Shown here: positions 35,229-46,987 of the stretch, in pieces
Layout: the number at the start of each line of letters is the position of its first letter
Numbering within the stretch: the stretch's first letter is position 1
Assembly: GCA_020543525.1 (NCBI GenBank)
Contig: JAHYIO010000007.1
Span: 310,001-374,000 of the forward strand
Direction: 5' to 3'
Length of the DNA: 64,000 nt
Source: Coriolopsis trogii
Lineage: Eukaryota; Basidiomycota; Agaricomycetes; Polyporales; Polyporaceae
Translations under genes and position numbers: made by a program
The notes under the pieces: generated by a model
Seen by the model: the letters and a program-made list of their open reading frames with translations, nothing else
Database searches by the model: none
What the model was told of the DNA's origin: nothing

Positions 35229-36377
35229 ATGGCATTCTCAGACGAGGCGTCTTCCTCCCAATTCGGGCAAGTCATATTGTTCCCTTACCCGCCATGTTTC
35301 TCGCTAATGCTTTGCTCGACGTAGCTCTTTCTCTCACCCCACGACGTCAACCACGTCAAACGCATACGTCGGACAGGATGACGGGCACAACGCGGCAGCG
35401 ACAATCGGGCAGGAGGCTCTCAGGTACGTACTCTGTTCTATACGACATGCATTGGTCGTAACCAGCCGCACAGTCCGACATGGAGCTGGAATGAGACCAC
35501 TCATTCTGCCCTTGATACGTCCCTCCCCACCCTCAACGAGCCCTCAAACATCAGTGACAGTCTGTGGGTAGCGGCGTTGGGCTTCAATGCCCCGTTTCCC
35601 ATCACGGATTCCATGTCATCCCTGACTCCAGGAGAGCAGCAGCCCGCGTCAGACAGGATATGGTCAGTAGATCGGCCCATGCCCAACGAGCGCGATATCT
35701 CTCCCATCCAGCCGCCTCAGTTGTCGATGCCCGACTTCCGCACGGTTACGTCCACAAGTTCGACGTCCCTTCAATCCACACAGTTGCCCCGTCTTCCTTC
35801 AGACTCAACTTTCCTCCCTTTCCAGGAGGTCCTTAACCGTACGATCTTGAACCAAGCCATCCCTAACCACATCCCAGCCGTCTCGCCCATTAAGCCCGTT
35901 CAGCGTTCGACCGCGCCGACTCCACTGCCCGCCGCCATTGCGCCGCCTCCGCCTCCGCCCCCGGCTCAGCCCAACGTTCCCCACCAGCACCCGACTCATA
36001 ACCAGTTCAACCCGGCCATCAGGTGGCGCGATGCCGACGGCCTCCAGTCGTATACCTGGAACGGCGTCCGGCTCCCGGATATGAGGGCCGACTCTCTCTG
36101 GAAGTACCTCGTCAAGAAAGTCCGTGTTCTGGACACCTGCGACCTTAGTACGGGAGAGCTGTGTGAGATGCTCACATGTGGGTGGCCTGGATGCGGCGAC
36201 AAGCTCACTCGAGGAGCGCTCCGTAAGCACATCAAGGCGGTGCACCAAGGTATGGTCAAGGTCTGCGCGAACCCCGGGTGTGGCTTCGCCCAACGCGAAG
36301 ACATGTTTAAGAGCCGACACAAGCGGTGCATGTATGGTCCGACAAACAACTACGTGAGGCGGATTCGCCCGTACTAG
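35229..36377 (+). CDS. Tandem zinc-finger protein (C2H2 plus C2HC), paralogue-type
   Basis: Three exons: 35229-35266, 35325-35423 and 35474-36377; 1041 nt, 346 residues. The first intron appears to use a GC donor (GCAAGT at 35267) with a normal TAG acceptor. No GT donor nearby keeps the frame. The N-terminal two thirds is disordered and Ser/Thr/Pro-rich with a proline run. The C-terminal ~110 residues carry a conserved Trp-rich block and two fingers: C-x4-C-x11-H-x4-H and C-x4-C-x12-H-x2-C (near 36174-36332). Finger order and spacing mirror the protein at 28986, but the acidic tail is absent. It is a probable nuclear DNA- or RNA-binding protein; the target is unknown. Confidence 0.77.
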
Positions 36378-36815
36378 ATCCCGGTGAGTTGGAAAAAATT
36401 GGCTGAATTGTTGTGCTCGTTGTCGTTTGTGCTGTCTGCTGTGATCCCCCCGTTCAGTCGGTTGCTTTTAGATTGCATGTTGCACGACCATCGCTTCGTC
36501 TCGCTATCTACGCTGTCAAACTGTCCTCTATGTGCTCTGTTTCGCTTGTCTTCAGGCTCTCTCACGTCATGCTCTCATGTGCCCCCGCATCATTGTCTTT
36601 CCATGAACGTAGACCTTGTACAATATATCATTCGTGACTTATTATAGAAGTATATCGTCGCAAAGCCCAACGAATCGAGACCTACATACACAGCATCTGC
36701 CAAGGACAACGAGCCCTATGCGCAAAGACCTCATCCCCCGTAACAATCACTCTATGCGTCTATCTCAGCAACTGTGATGGAGAAACCCCCCGCCAAACCG
36801 CGCGCGTGGATCCGT
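36378..36815. other. Convergent 3' flanks
   Basis: 438 bp between the zinc-finger stop (+) and the MFS transporter stop (-). AT-rich and C/T-rich runs fit two 3' UTRs. No gene is supported. Confidence 0.5.
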
Positions 36816-39215
36816 CTACTCCTCACTGTCCCACACGACGACCGCGGGCGTGCTGTCGAACCTAGCTGCGCGCTTCCGCTCCTTCTTCAAGTCTCGCCAA
36901 CAGGCGTATACCGCCAGACCGAGCGCAAGGCAGCACGCAACGGTCGTCATAACCAGGCTGTCGACGTAACATTCGCGCCCGATGACGCAATGGTGCGCGT
37001 CCGGGATCCCGCCGCGTGCGCCCAGCGTAGGGGACGGTGCTAAGGACGAGGCGAGGGCGGAAAGCGTGCTGTCAGAGACGGGTGCGGAGTCGTCTTCGCC
37101 ATGCGAGTCGAGGTTGCGTCCGAATGCGATCGAGAAGACGTTGCCGCCGATCATGGGGGAAAGGGAGACAAAGCCCCAGTTCTCGGAGAAGTGCGCTGGG
37201 AAGAAGGTTAGCAAGAGTAGACGACGCGAAGCGGAGCAGGGGCATACTCAGGCCGAACCACTCGATTGTCAGTGTGGGGAAGAGACCGAAGAGACCGCCG
37301 TATGAGAGGCCGAGGAGCGCGCTCGCTTTCCAGAGGTTAGAGACGTCTTCGATGAAGTAGCACGTCAGTTGAGAGACGATGAATGATATGGCGACTAGGA
37401 CCATGCAGAACGAGCGCGGGAGTTGAAGCCTTCCCTTCGTGAAGTCGGCGATGATGCCTGATGAACATAGTAAGTCATAGACACGGACGGACGTGGTCAT
37501 GCCAGCACCGAGACACTCACCGATAGAGATGCGCCCGAGACAATTCATAATGCTGACGGTCGACACTTGAGTTGCTTGCCACTGAGAAGCCTTGACCTCG
37601 TCATAGTCCGGGTTGTTGTGCGCAAAGAGTGCTTGTGAGATGGCGCCAACATTGTTGATATCTGCATGGGTCTTGAGAGTCGTTCTGGGAGTTCGATAGG
37701 ACATACTGCACTTACACATCAGACCTGTTCCGCTCACTGACAACGTTATCAAGTTAGATGTTGCACATAGCCCCTGCAGGATCGCTGCACTCACATAGGG
37801 ACGCTATCGTGAAAAGTAACCAAAAATTCATGGTCTTAAATAATCGTTTGCCGTGGATGTTTACGTTCCCGTCCACGGACTTGCTCAGATGACTCCTGGA
37901 GCTATGCCGCGACGATGACCGAGCAACCGGACGGTGACGCGAAAACCCTTCGCGTGTTGGGCTCAGCATCACTGAATCGCTCATCACAGGCACCACATAG
38001 TCTGAAGCGTCTTGAGTGTGCGACACCGGCACTAGCGGCTCCTCTTCTTCGAGTTCGATTGCGGAGGACGGCTCTTGTTCTTCGTCATCTTCATCTACGC
38101 GAGACAGCAAGTGTGTGTGGCTGGTGTTGTCTATTGAGTAGGTCGTCGGAGACGCTGAGCCGTGAACGTTGCCGACGCCGTAGTCATCGGCTTGGCCATG
38201 TTCGACCCTGCTATGAGCGTCGATGGGCGATGGTGGTATGGGACGGACGAAGAAGAAGCCGAGGATCATAGGCATGGACGTGCCGATGGCCAGCATGAGC
38301 AGGAACTCGGATGTGTTCCCGGGAAAGAGGGTGTGTGCGATTGTCGAGAAAAGGAAGGCCGAGAGACCGAAACCGGAGATGACAATTCCATTAGCAGTAG
38401 CACGCTGGAAGAAGACTGTCAGTCAATGAGGGCAATCGCGACGGAGAAAGGCTGACTGTGCGATCAGGCCAGCTCTTGGCGGTAGCGTTCATCGCTCCGA
38501 CGAGGCCGCCATTACCACCGATACCAGTCAAAAAGCCGGCGAACACGAGGAAGCAAAAGGGAAGTAACGCAATCTTTTCTCCTGCCGGCAGACCGTTGTC
38601 GAAGAAATGCCGGATACCGAGGTATCCAGCGAGGAGAGCGAAGAAGGCCATGACCATCATGATTCGTGGCCCTTTGCGGTCCACAATGCCGCCCCATATT
38701 GGTGCAGTTCCGTATACACCAACTGAGCGAAAGTCAGCAAACAGCGGGGACGATTGCACGTGCTTGTAGACTGACTGTTCCCCGATAATCCCACAATGTT
38801 GATTTGGGTATGGGTGAGATTGAGGCGAGCGCCCAATTGTGGTCCATATGCTGTGTACAGTACAGTGAGCACCGAGACCAACGCATGAACTGAAGGCAGC
38901 TTTGGCCCGCCAGAGGAACGCGCGCCCAATATCGAGGTTACTTCACTACGATGGTTGGCAGCGTAGCGCAGGGCGGCAAAGCCAGAGGCACAGCATAGGG
39001 CGCAGCAAGGTGCCAGATAAGCAGAATACGAACGAACCTGAGAAGACCTGGAAACACGCGTCAGCGACGATCACCCATACACATGCATCAATCCACGGTG
39101 AACATACATAGTTGGTTCCGGAAGCAAGCGCGACGAGGATGCACGTCAAGAAGCTCGTGATACGCGCAACGCTCAAGAGGTGTGGCGGGTGGTTCGCATG
39201 GCTTGTGTGTGGCAT
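36816..39215 (-). CDS. Major facilitator superfamily transporter (nodulin-like/monocarboxylate-like)
   Basis: Nine exons: 39215-39108, 39047-39038 (10-nt micro-exon), 38850-38776, 38722-38457, 38404-37795, 37736-37716 (21 nt), 37661-37521, 37457-37248 and 37195-36816; 1821 nt, 606 residues. The protein begins with a membrane segment (ITSFLTCILVALASGTNY) and the conserved FSAYGPQLGARL, then GxxxDRKGPR, the MFS signature loop. Twelve membrane spans are expected. A ~180-residue cytoplasmic insertion rich in Ser, Asp and Glu separates the two halves. The C-terminal half has INNVGAISQALF and GIIADFTKGR, the second signature-like loop, and ends in a basic cytosolic tail. The substrate cannot be told: relatives include yeast vacuolar/plasma-membrane carriers of unclear substrate. 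The micro-exon restores the conserved Val-Phe-Ser-Ala-Tyr. An upstream in-frame Met at 39266 is an alternative start. Confidence 0.84.
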
Positions 39216-39894
39216 TCCGCGACGGACTCGATCCCGCGTGAGTGTGTGAGTGGAGGAGGATGGCAAATGTTGTGTCGGTGTCGAGACAAAGTGTTAGGGC
39301 GACATGCAGTAGGGTTCTACACGTGTGTGGGTCGCTCGTTGGGGATGGTTGGTGACCTGCATCAGCCGTCAGTCGCCCGCTGGAGGCAGTACTCAGCTAT
39401 CAATAGCCACCGGGCCGGAGCTACCGACCCATCGCGATTGGACAATGCTAGCGCACGCGGCCTTGCGCAAGTTCGAGGAAAGCAATACGATAGCATGTTC
39501 AGCAAGAGCACTACAAAACAACATGAAGGCTGGCACAGCATGATCAAATGCGAGTGTCTACACGGATGGGAGTAGTATGGGGCTTATGGCTACAGGGTAC
39601 GTCGCGATGACTTGGAAGTAATGGGACTATGAAGACACGAGTAGGGGTAGGGTCACTATACGAGCCGGGAGCCTGAGGACTAGGTAAAGTAATAATGTCA
39701 ATCAGGGACCACACATCCGTCAATCCATAGGACACCGTGACCGTGTCGGATTGACTACTAGAAGAGCGAAAACGGAGAGAGGGTCCACCGGAGCAGAGGA
39801 GTAGGGCTGTGGACGAGACATAGGCTGGGAGTACGTCTAGCGTACGCGTGCGGGGAGGAAGCGCGAAGGATCTTGAGGTGGGAGTAGAGCAAGT
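39216..39894. other. Intergenic, no supported gene
   Basis: 679 bp holding the promoter of the MFS gene and the 3' flank of the small secreted protein (both minus strand). Frames here lack codon-bias-like continuity and motifs. Confidence 0.45.
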
Positions 39895-40423
39895 CTAGGC
39901 GGCAAAGAGGACTCCGATGAGGACGGAGCCAGCGAGTACGCCAGTGCCGCCAAGTGCACCGACAGGACTTGCAGAATTGGCTTGACTGATTCGGAACTTG
40001 GAAACGGACTGTAGAGGCAGCCTTCAGTGAAAAAGCACTCGCATAAACATCAGATATGATGCGCACCGGCGGGATAGGTGTAGCGTCCGGAGATATTGCG
40101 CTGGAGTCGACACTCGCTATCGCCGCCGCATCATGCGTATTGATGACGGGAGAAGTGCCGGTCGCCGCTGGTAAATCGCTGTTGGCGACAGCGGTTCCAA
40201 AGGCATCCATTGACACAATGGGGATAGGGTCCGCATCAGGGCCCGACTGCTCGGGGATGACGTCCAACATGTACCGACTGAGCGGGAAGATGATAGCGCT
40301 CACTGTATCAAGGGTGGTCGCAGTCAGACTTTTGCAGGGAGGGGACACAGGAAAAAACGCACCTTGGGCCACAAAGGCAATGGAAACAAACCCAATGATG
40401 AAGACAGCGCGGAAGAGGAACAT
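39895..40423 (-). CDS. Small secreted protein, probably C-terminally membrane/GPI anchored
   Basis: Three exons: 40423-40363, 40302-40049 and 40008-39895; 429 nt, 142 residues. The N-terminus is a signal peptide (RAVFIIGFVSIAFVAQ). The mature part is Ala/Ser/Pro/Asp-rich with no cysteines. The C-terminus is a small-residue patch (NSASPVGALGGTG) followed by a hydrophobic tail ending Phe-Ala-Ala-stop, the pattern of a GPI-attachment signal or a tail membrane anchor. It is therefore probably displayed on the cell wall or plasma membrane. I do not recognise the family. Introns have standard borders and the frame closes exactly. Confidence 0.7.
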
Positions 40424-42350
40424 GGTGACAGACTGGGTGGTAGGGAGGGTAGGAGGAGGGTAGGAGGGTTGAAAGAGCGTGGAGAGGGTAAGAGGAACAG
40501 GTAGTGCGAAGAGGAATAGATACGAATAGCTTAGGATAGAGCAACGAGCGACGCAGACCTAAGTAGACTGCGCAAGGAAAATTCAGTGGAGCAAGAACTG
40601 AGCAGGGAAAGGGCTCGGGCTCGAAATCCTGTGCAGCAGGTGCAGACGCGCCAACGAAGCAGGCGACAGAGGGCACTGGACACTGGTTGCAGTAGCAACG
40701 AGAGCGCGTCCTGCCACCATCCTTATAGTGGGTCGGAGTATTTTGGGTACGTACGCAACCCCGCGTTCAACGTCGACTCCGAAAGGGAGACACCTTGTAG
40801 TCTGTCAAAGTTACCGGCGGAAGAAGACGCACGGATGGTGCGCCGCGTCGAGGGAATACTAACGCTAAGCCGCACGAGGAATGTCGGTCAGCGTGCCCAG
40901 GATACTCTAAATGAATGCAAAAGAATACGAGCATTCGCGCAGAGCCGTCATGCTCTCATGCTGGCATTGTATTCGGTTGAGCACAGGATGCCGGCCGATG
41001 GTGGTCGATGAGAGAGACGCGTACTGAAAGCGATTGCCATTTTGGGTGACAACACACCAGGCGCTTACCGAGTTTCCCGCGCCTCGGTCTTCCGCTTTTG
41101 GGCCGTCGTTGTTCCCGGTTCGTCGTCGAGTTTGTTCGTCATCGTCGCTTGCCGTTCTTCCCTCGTCTTGAATCGGGCGATCAGCTCGCTCCGCATACAC
41201 CGAGGCTCGCCTAACCCTGGAGTCTCCTAGGTATACCCAAGTGCCTCCGGGCCAGGCAATGCATGCGAACTGACAAGAACCCGGGCCGGAGTAAGCCTGC
41301 TCCAATGATGATTTGCCCCGACCTAGAACCGAGTGAGTAACCCCTTATGTTGAGGAGGGCGTGCATGGGAGGAAGGAACACAGATACAAGGCAGAATTAT
41401 GGCATCGATTATGCCTACCCCTCTCGGCATGACCGTGCGTTCGTAGGTCATGTTCCTGTTGTAATGCTGACCTTTTACCCCCATAGGAATAGTATATAGA
41501 ACCAACCATCGGTCGCGTTGAGATGCTAGGCCACACGAGTTGCGGATGTGAGCATTCAGCTTTCCGCCGACTACGCTAAACACGGCGCTATGCCTTCCTG
41601 CGACCTCAATTGGAGCCTAAGATACCTTCTTGTACAGGTTTACACGTACTGCAGTCGTGGACCCGTAACGCTTAGGCCTGCCCTAGCGAGTTTCAAGCGT
41701 TGTGACTAGTTATTGTCATCACACGCCCCTCCAACGCTTGACCATCTCGGACCACAAAATGTCCTCCTAAACTGCTTCGCCTGGAACACGGCCATACGTC
41801 GAAGGTAGCAGGTGAGGTCTTCCATATTTTGTTCTGCATATGTAGGCGCTGAGTCGCTAATCGAGATCTCAGTCTTACTGTGCGCTTCGCGTGCTAGCTC
41901 CCTCGATTGGAAAAGAATCGGCTTCTGTCCAATATAGATGTCCCGACAGGCATTGATATGTCGCCCATGTGTACAACCCGGCCATGCCAGTGCAGACGTG
42001 AGTCTCTCGCTCACAGTCGAGTTGCCTCTTGCTATATACAGGAGGTGAAGCCACCGGGTCCATCTGCACATCGTTTCTGCCATGAAATACAAGAATCCAA
42101 GATCCAGAGGCGTTTCAGGCCACCAGACTGACGACATCTTCGCCCTACCCTGCGGACACCGCCCGCTATTCTGCGGTACGTCGGACGGCACTGCAATCCG
42201 ACCCTGACTCCGTCGGAGCTCCCTACGAGCGTGAGACAACACTTGGGAGGGGACGTGGAGAATGAGGCTGACTGGGAGCGGGAGAACGCCGCCCGTTGCG
42301 CGCCTCCGAGTTCCCGACCTATTGGCGGTCACGGGAGGGAAAAAGCCGAC
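40424..42350. other. 1.9-kb region without a supported gene
   Basis: Short open frames only. The left edge should carry the promoter of the secreted protein. No repeats or transposon ends were recognised. Upstream parts of the damaged acetyltransferase at 42351 may reach into the right edge. Confidence 0.4.
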
Positions 42351-42729
42351 TTGGACATGGTGGCCAATCTCGAGGAGACTCTGGTGGGATGCGTCACGGT
42401 CATCGCCAAACAGAATCTGCCCTTCGAGCACCTTCCTGTGGGGCGAAACAAGCGGCTTCGTTTCCGGGATGTGGGTGGCACCGACGCACAGACAACGCGG
42501 AGGCAGGGTGCTATCGCAAGAGAGTTTGACCTGGGTCGCTGGCGATGGGGCAGCGTCCCGCGAGGAGGCGATAGGGCGGGGGGGGGCGACCTCAAGAGGC
42601 ACATATGGGCTCCATGGAATGCCGGAGATTTCGGTCGCCGTCACGAAGAGCAATTCATCCGCGAAGGCGCTGTACGAGACGACGGGCTTCCAGGAAGTGT
42701 TGCATGCGGAACACGCAGAGACAGGTTGA
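42351..42729 (+). pseudogene. Frameshifted GNAT-family N-acetyltransferase fragment
   Basis: Two plus-strand frames together give a GNAT core. Frame one (about 42354-42450) reads a strand with DMVANLEETLVGCVTVIAK. Frame two (about 42452-42729) continues with a segment starting SGMWVAPTHRQRGG (the acetyl-CoA pyrophosphate loop region, normally R/Q-x-x-G-x-G/A). It then reads EISVAVTKSNSSAKALYETT, the motif B helix of the family, and stops at 42727-42729. The switch lies at a run of four G at about 42450. Removing one G would join the frames, so this is either a one-base sequencing error or a genuine disabling frameshift. The pyrophosphate loop also looks one residue short. The N-terminal part is not recognisable. 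Confidence 0.55.
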
Positions 42730-43218
42730 GCGACCGAGGTCTGGATGAAGCAGGAGCTCTGTCTAATGCAACTTGCACCGTGTGAGGCTTTGCACCCCGA
42801 GGTTGAGGAGGGTCTTGATAGACCCGAGGTGAGGCAACGTGTCCCGGAATAGTGAAGAAGCCGATCAGACTATGGCCCCATGGCCATGGTGCCCGCGACC
42901 TCCGAGCCCCATTTTCTTGCAACTCGTAGCACCTCTCTGGTGAGTTGTGTGAGTGACGTACACGATTATCCATGCTCAATCCTTCCACCTGTCTAGATCT
43001 GGTCCCTATAGAGGGCGGTGTTCGCGGGCGATCATGCATGATTGCAGTCATGGCCGCGCTCGCCCACCGGTTTCTTACCGGCAGTCAGTGTATAGATGAC
43101 TGAGCATGAACCACAACACACCTGGAATGTCACTGCTGAAATTCTACTGCCGATGCCACCTAGGGCTGTGGTTGTGATCTGACGAAGCAGTTCTCTGCGA
43201 ATCCCCTACGCGCATCCT

Positions 43219-43227
43219 TATATAAAT
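43219..43227 (+). promoter_or_regulatory. TATA box of the DUF6533 gene at 43293
   Basis: TATATAAAT sits 66 bp before the ATG, a strong match and a good position for a fungal core promoter. Confidence 0.6.
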
Positions 43228-43292
43228 CTAGCGAGTCCTAACTACTCCTCGCCACCAAACAAGCTCGCTGCCCGAGGTCTGGGAGGGCAACG

Positions 43293-44986
43293 ATGAGTCT
43301 ACCAAACCTTTCGCATCAGGAAGTCATCGTGAGTTTTGCTTGCAATTCGATTGCCCTTCCTACCCTAATGGCTGACGAGACATTGCTTTGCGCTAGGTCA
43401 TTGCCAAAGTGGCCATCAATATTGGGACTACAGGTCCGCTTGCCAACTCGCTCATCTGACCATTCCGCAGAATTTATCAGCATCCTAGTGATTGTACTAT
43501 ACGATCATCTTCTCACCCTCGACTCCGAAATCACTCTCTTTTGGAGGCGCAAATTCACTTTGTCATCAGCCCTTTTCTATTTCAACAGATATCTGTCCCT
43601 CTTATTGTACGGTCTCGTTGCAACCGGGTTCACAGACAGTATCCTCAACCGAGCGCCTTACGAAGGTGATTTACGGGTGAGCTCCTACACTATGAACTTT
43701 CAATGACGTCATTAAGTCTTGGGCACAGAGGTAGTACTCGTCCATTGCCGCTAGCTGTATGTCTCCACCGCTTACGAATGAGGCTTCGTTTGGACAGCTG
43801 CTACAGATATGAGGTTGCGATAGAGATCCTCATCCTGGTCCCACTCCTCTTTTGGGCAGGTCAGTGGTTTCGTCATCACATACTGGCAGATACTGATGGC
43901 GAGTTCTTTGTAGCATTTTCCGCACTGCGCATGTATGCATTGAGCGGACGTAATTCTGGGCTGTCAGCGATCGTATTTTTGCTCTCGTCTGTCCCGTTTG
44001 TAACAAACACGGTATGGCGTACTACGGTTACAACTAGTATCGGCATGCTCATGTTGCGTCATGCCACAGGTTTTATTGTTACCCTATCTCCGTGGCTACG
44101 AGGATGCGTACACACCCTGCTACGGTGACCTCTCCGCCGAGCCTTCCAGCTTGAGGCTCCCGTGAGTTTTTGAGCGTTGCGTTGCGCGGCGGGCTTCAAA
44201 ACAATCGCTGATTTCTATTGCAGATGTATGTCTGGTCTTTCGATGGTGCTCCTGACAGGTTGACAGGTGATAGCATGCTGACTCTAAGATTGACTTGCAG
44301 TTGTCCTATCAAGCCAGATTCCCCCTATGGTCGCCGACATAATCGTGGTCATCACTAGTGTTCGCGTAGCCTGCAGGATGAGGCCTTTATATTCACGCAC
44401 AATGATTGGGCTACGGAGCTCGTCATCGTTTTTCTGGGTGCTGTTCCGTGACGGTGAGCATAATCCTTATCCATATGAGTTCGGTCGGCTCACGGTGGTT
44501 CAAAGGGGTTGTATACTTTGTGTTAGTTCATACTTGCGAGGTCCAAGGGGTGTCTTCAACTGACAACATCGCGCACACAGCGTTGTATTCTGCATGAACA
44601 TTCTTCACATTATCTTTTCGACCCTGAACGTGAGTATTTTTCGAGCCACAACCAGCTATGCGGCAAGTACCCAATCCATAGTTACTTACTTTCTTTCGGT
44701 AGATCACCGTCGGTGCAACTTATCCGGGGGGCAGTATACTCCCTCTGTTCACTAACGCGTGGGCAATATCATACATATGTTTACTCAATCAGGTGTCTGA
44801 CTGTCTCCTCATAGATTCACCACCATTCTCGTGTCGCGGGCGTTCATGAACCTGCAACGCGTGAATAAGCGAATCACTGCACCCAGTACTATTCTCGACA
44901 TCCCCTCTGTGGACTTTACCACTTCTCGAGTCTCAACCCTTCCACTTGCTCTTCAAGCCGGTACAGATACAGAGACAATGCCATGA
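43293..44986 (+). CDS. DUF6533-type multi-span membrane protein A
   Basis: A multi-exon gene; secure parts are 43293-43328, 43397-43433 and 43471 to about 43664-43678. A block follows near 43797-43861, then 43915-44010, and a last exon from about 44816 to the TGA at 44984-44986. The DUF6533 signature is clear: LYDHLLTLDSEITLFWRRKF and then FYFNRYLSLLLYG. Further conserved pieces are SALRMYALSGR, a short GYEDAYTPCYG segment, VADIIVVI and the terminal LVSRAFMNLQRVN. The family is a large, basidiomycete-expanded set of about seven-span membrane proteins of unknown function. Middle exon borders around 43665-43800 and 44160-44810 are uncertain; at least one acceptor choice is ambiguous. It faces gene B tail to tail. 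Confidence 0.72.
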
Positions 44987-45304
44987 TAATCAACCGAGCG
45001 AGGATCGTACGGTCATCGTTGGGCGGAGCGTGGGCAGCCTTCCTCAAGCTATATTTTATGTAGGGCGGAGTAGGCCAATAATTTTACCTGTACACCTTGA
45101 GCGTGCTTAATGCCTCATTACAACGAGAAGAATGCATACCGATATGGACACGCCGAGTCGTTACTGAGCAGCCTGAGGCGTATTTACTCAATCCTATTGA
45201 GAGCGGAACTGTCATTTCAGTAGTTGCCAATCTAGAGGCCCCCGTCACGTGGTAGTACATTGTAACGATCATACACTTCTGGAACCTTGCTTTTACGTGG
45301 TTCT
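44987..45304. other. Convergent 3' flanks of the DUF6533 pair
   Basis: 318 bp between the two stops. No coding signal; presumed 3' UTRs. Confidence 0.5.
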
Positions 45305-46987
45305 TTACGCTTCGCTCCCCGGGCTCGATGGCAGTGAATCGTCCTCCGGGAAACGTAGGGTCTGCATTGCGTCGTAAGACATATCCGCAACCTCCCGACC
45401 AGTCACGCGCGTGTCGAGTTTGCGCAAATTCAACAACGCGCGAGAGATGAGTATTGAGGTCACGCTGCGTGAACATTGATCACAGGTCTCGTCATGATAC
45501 TGGACGCTGAGTTTGCGATAACCACGCACGGGTTGGTGAAAGTAGTGATTTGGCTAGTACCCGAGTGGGTTGCGTCCGTAGTAACCTGCGCGATGTGGCA
45601 GATATTTTGAGTCCCGTGATTAATGTATCATGGAAAGCGAGGAATACGGACTTGCAAGACGGTCATCAGGAGATGGAGAGTGTTCATGAGGAACAACGTT
45701 CTGTGGTGGTCCATGAGTGCCAGTAAGCACCAATCAGTATGGTCCGAAGACGAAACGGCACAGGAAGGTATACAGACATGAAGTAGATGGCACCTGCCAG
45801 TGAAAGGGATATCGAGCAATAAGTAGTCAGTCTGCCAGGGATAGTCACGATCCGGGATCGTACTCACCGTCACGCAATAATAATGCGACGAAGGACTTGT
45901 TATCCGAGAGGACTAGCCGCTGAAGCTTTCTCGCTTTGTAGGCGGCAAGCGCAATCACGGTAACGACGATGATGTCCGCCACTATTAGGGCAACGCGAGT
46001 ACCCAGGACTACTGAAACAGTGCTTGTCAGTATATGGCGCCAGCGGCGGGGGAACAGGACTAGCGGGAGATATAGACATACAGCTGCATGGAAGCTATCG
46101 TCAGCGTTGCGTGCACGAGAATGATGACTATTCGCTCACCCGAGCGTCATGTCACGAGGCAGAGTGAGATGGTCCTGACACCCCCAGTAGGGATCCTCGT
46201 ACACGTCGTACCAAGCGACCCGAGCCTATAAGTGATGACTCTGATGAGTGTCGATCACCGCTAACGCACAGCTGCATGACATTACGTACCAAGTTCGTGG
46301 CGAACGGAGCACACGACAAGAGGAACACGCCGGCTGACAGTAACATCTTACGTCCGCTGAGGGCATATACGCGCATGGCCGAGAACACTGGGCATGGGTT
46401 TCTTCGGTCAACTGTCCAGTGGGTCCATCGTTGACATTCAAGACTCACCAGCCCAAGGAAGGAATGGTAGACAGGCGATGACCTCGCCTGCAATGATAGT
46501 TCTGGAGCACCACTGAAAAGGATGGTGAGTTGAGTGTAATTCGGATTGAGGACATAGGCCCGGACTCCTCTCGCTCGGCGCCACCTACCTGGACGTTTCC
46601 GTGGTGCCCAAACGGATATGCACTGCTCCATACGCCAAGGTAGAGGAGGCTAAGGTACCTGTTCGCGAAGAAGATAGCCGACGACCACAAACGCGTTCGT
46701 CCCCAGAAGAGGTTGACCTCCTGAGGGAAGGTGACGGCGTATTCGTAGACCATGAGAGCTGGGATGCAGTCACGATTTGCGCGACGATCAGCATGCAGTC
46801 ACGCCATGATCGCAAGCTCGGAAGTCATACCTGTGACTGCTATGGAGAAGCTATAATTGAGACGGCTGAGAGACCCCGCAAAAGGGTCGTCAGCCGAGGA
46901 CAAACGTTCTTTGCGAGAGAGAGATAGATGCTCGTACCTGGAGCTGAACTGGTCCGCAAGCATGACGTCCGTTGACGATACAGACAT
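45305..46987 (-). CDS. DUF6533-type multi-span membrane protein B
   Basis: Minus-strand multi-exon gene starting at 46987. A first exon ends in Gln-Phe-Ser-Ser. Short exons then read SFSIAVT and the DUF6533 core LMVYEYAVTFPQEVNLFWGR, followed by FFANRYLSLLYLG. Next come FSAMRVYALSGRKMLLSAGV (about 46310-46400) and an exon ending in DVYEDPYWGCQDHLTLPRD (about 46140-46220). RVALIVADIIVVVTVIALAA-like membrane sequence lies near 45900-46010, and a last exon with ISRALLNLRKLDTR ends at 45305. Function unknown, as for gene A. The two share the same block order and a Tyr-Glu-Asp loop, so they are paralogues in inverted, tail-to-tail orientation. The exons between 45476 and 45890 are not fully resolved. 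Confidence 0.72.

Noticed and set aside
41706..42653. 315-codon minus-strand frame
   Set aside because: Covers the complement of the GNAT fragment, whose motifs are on the plus strand. The minus translation shows no family pattern.
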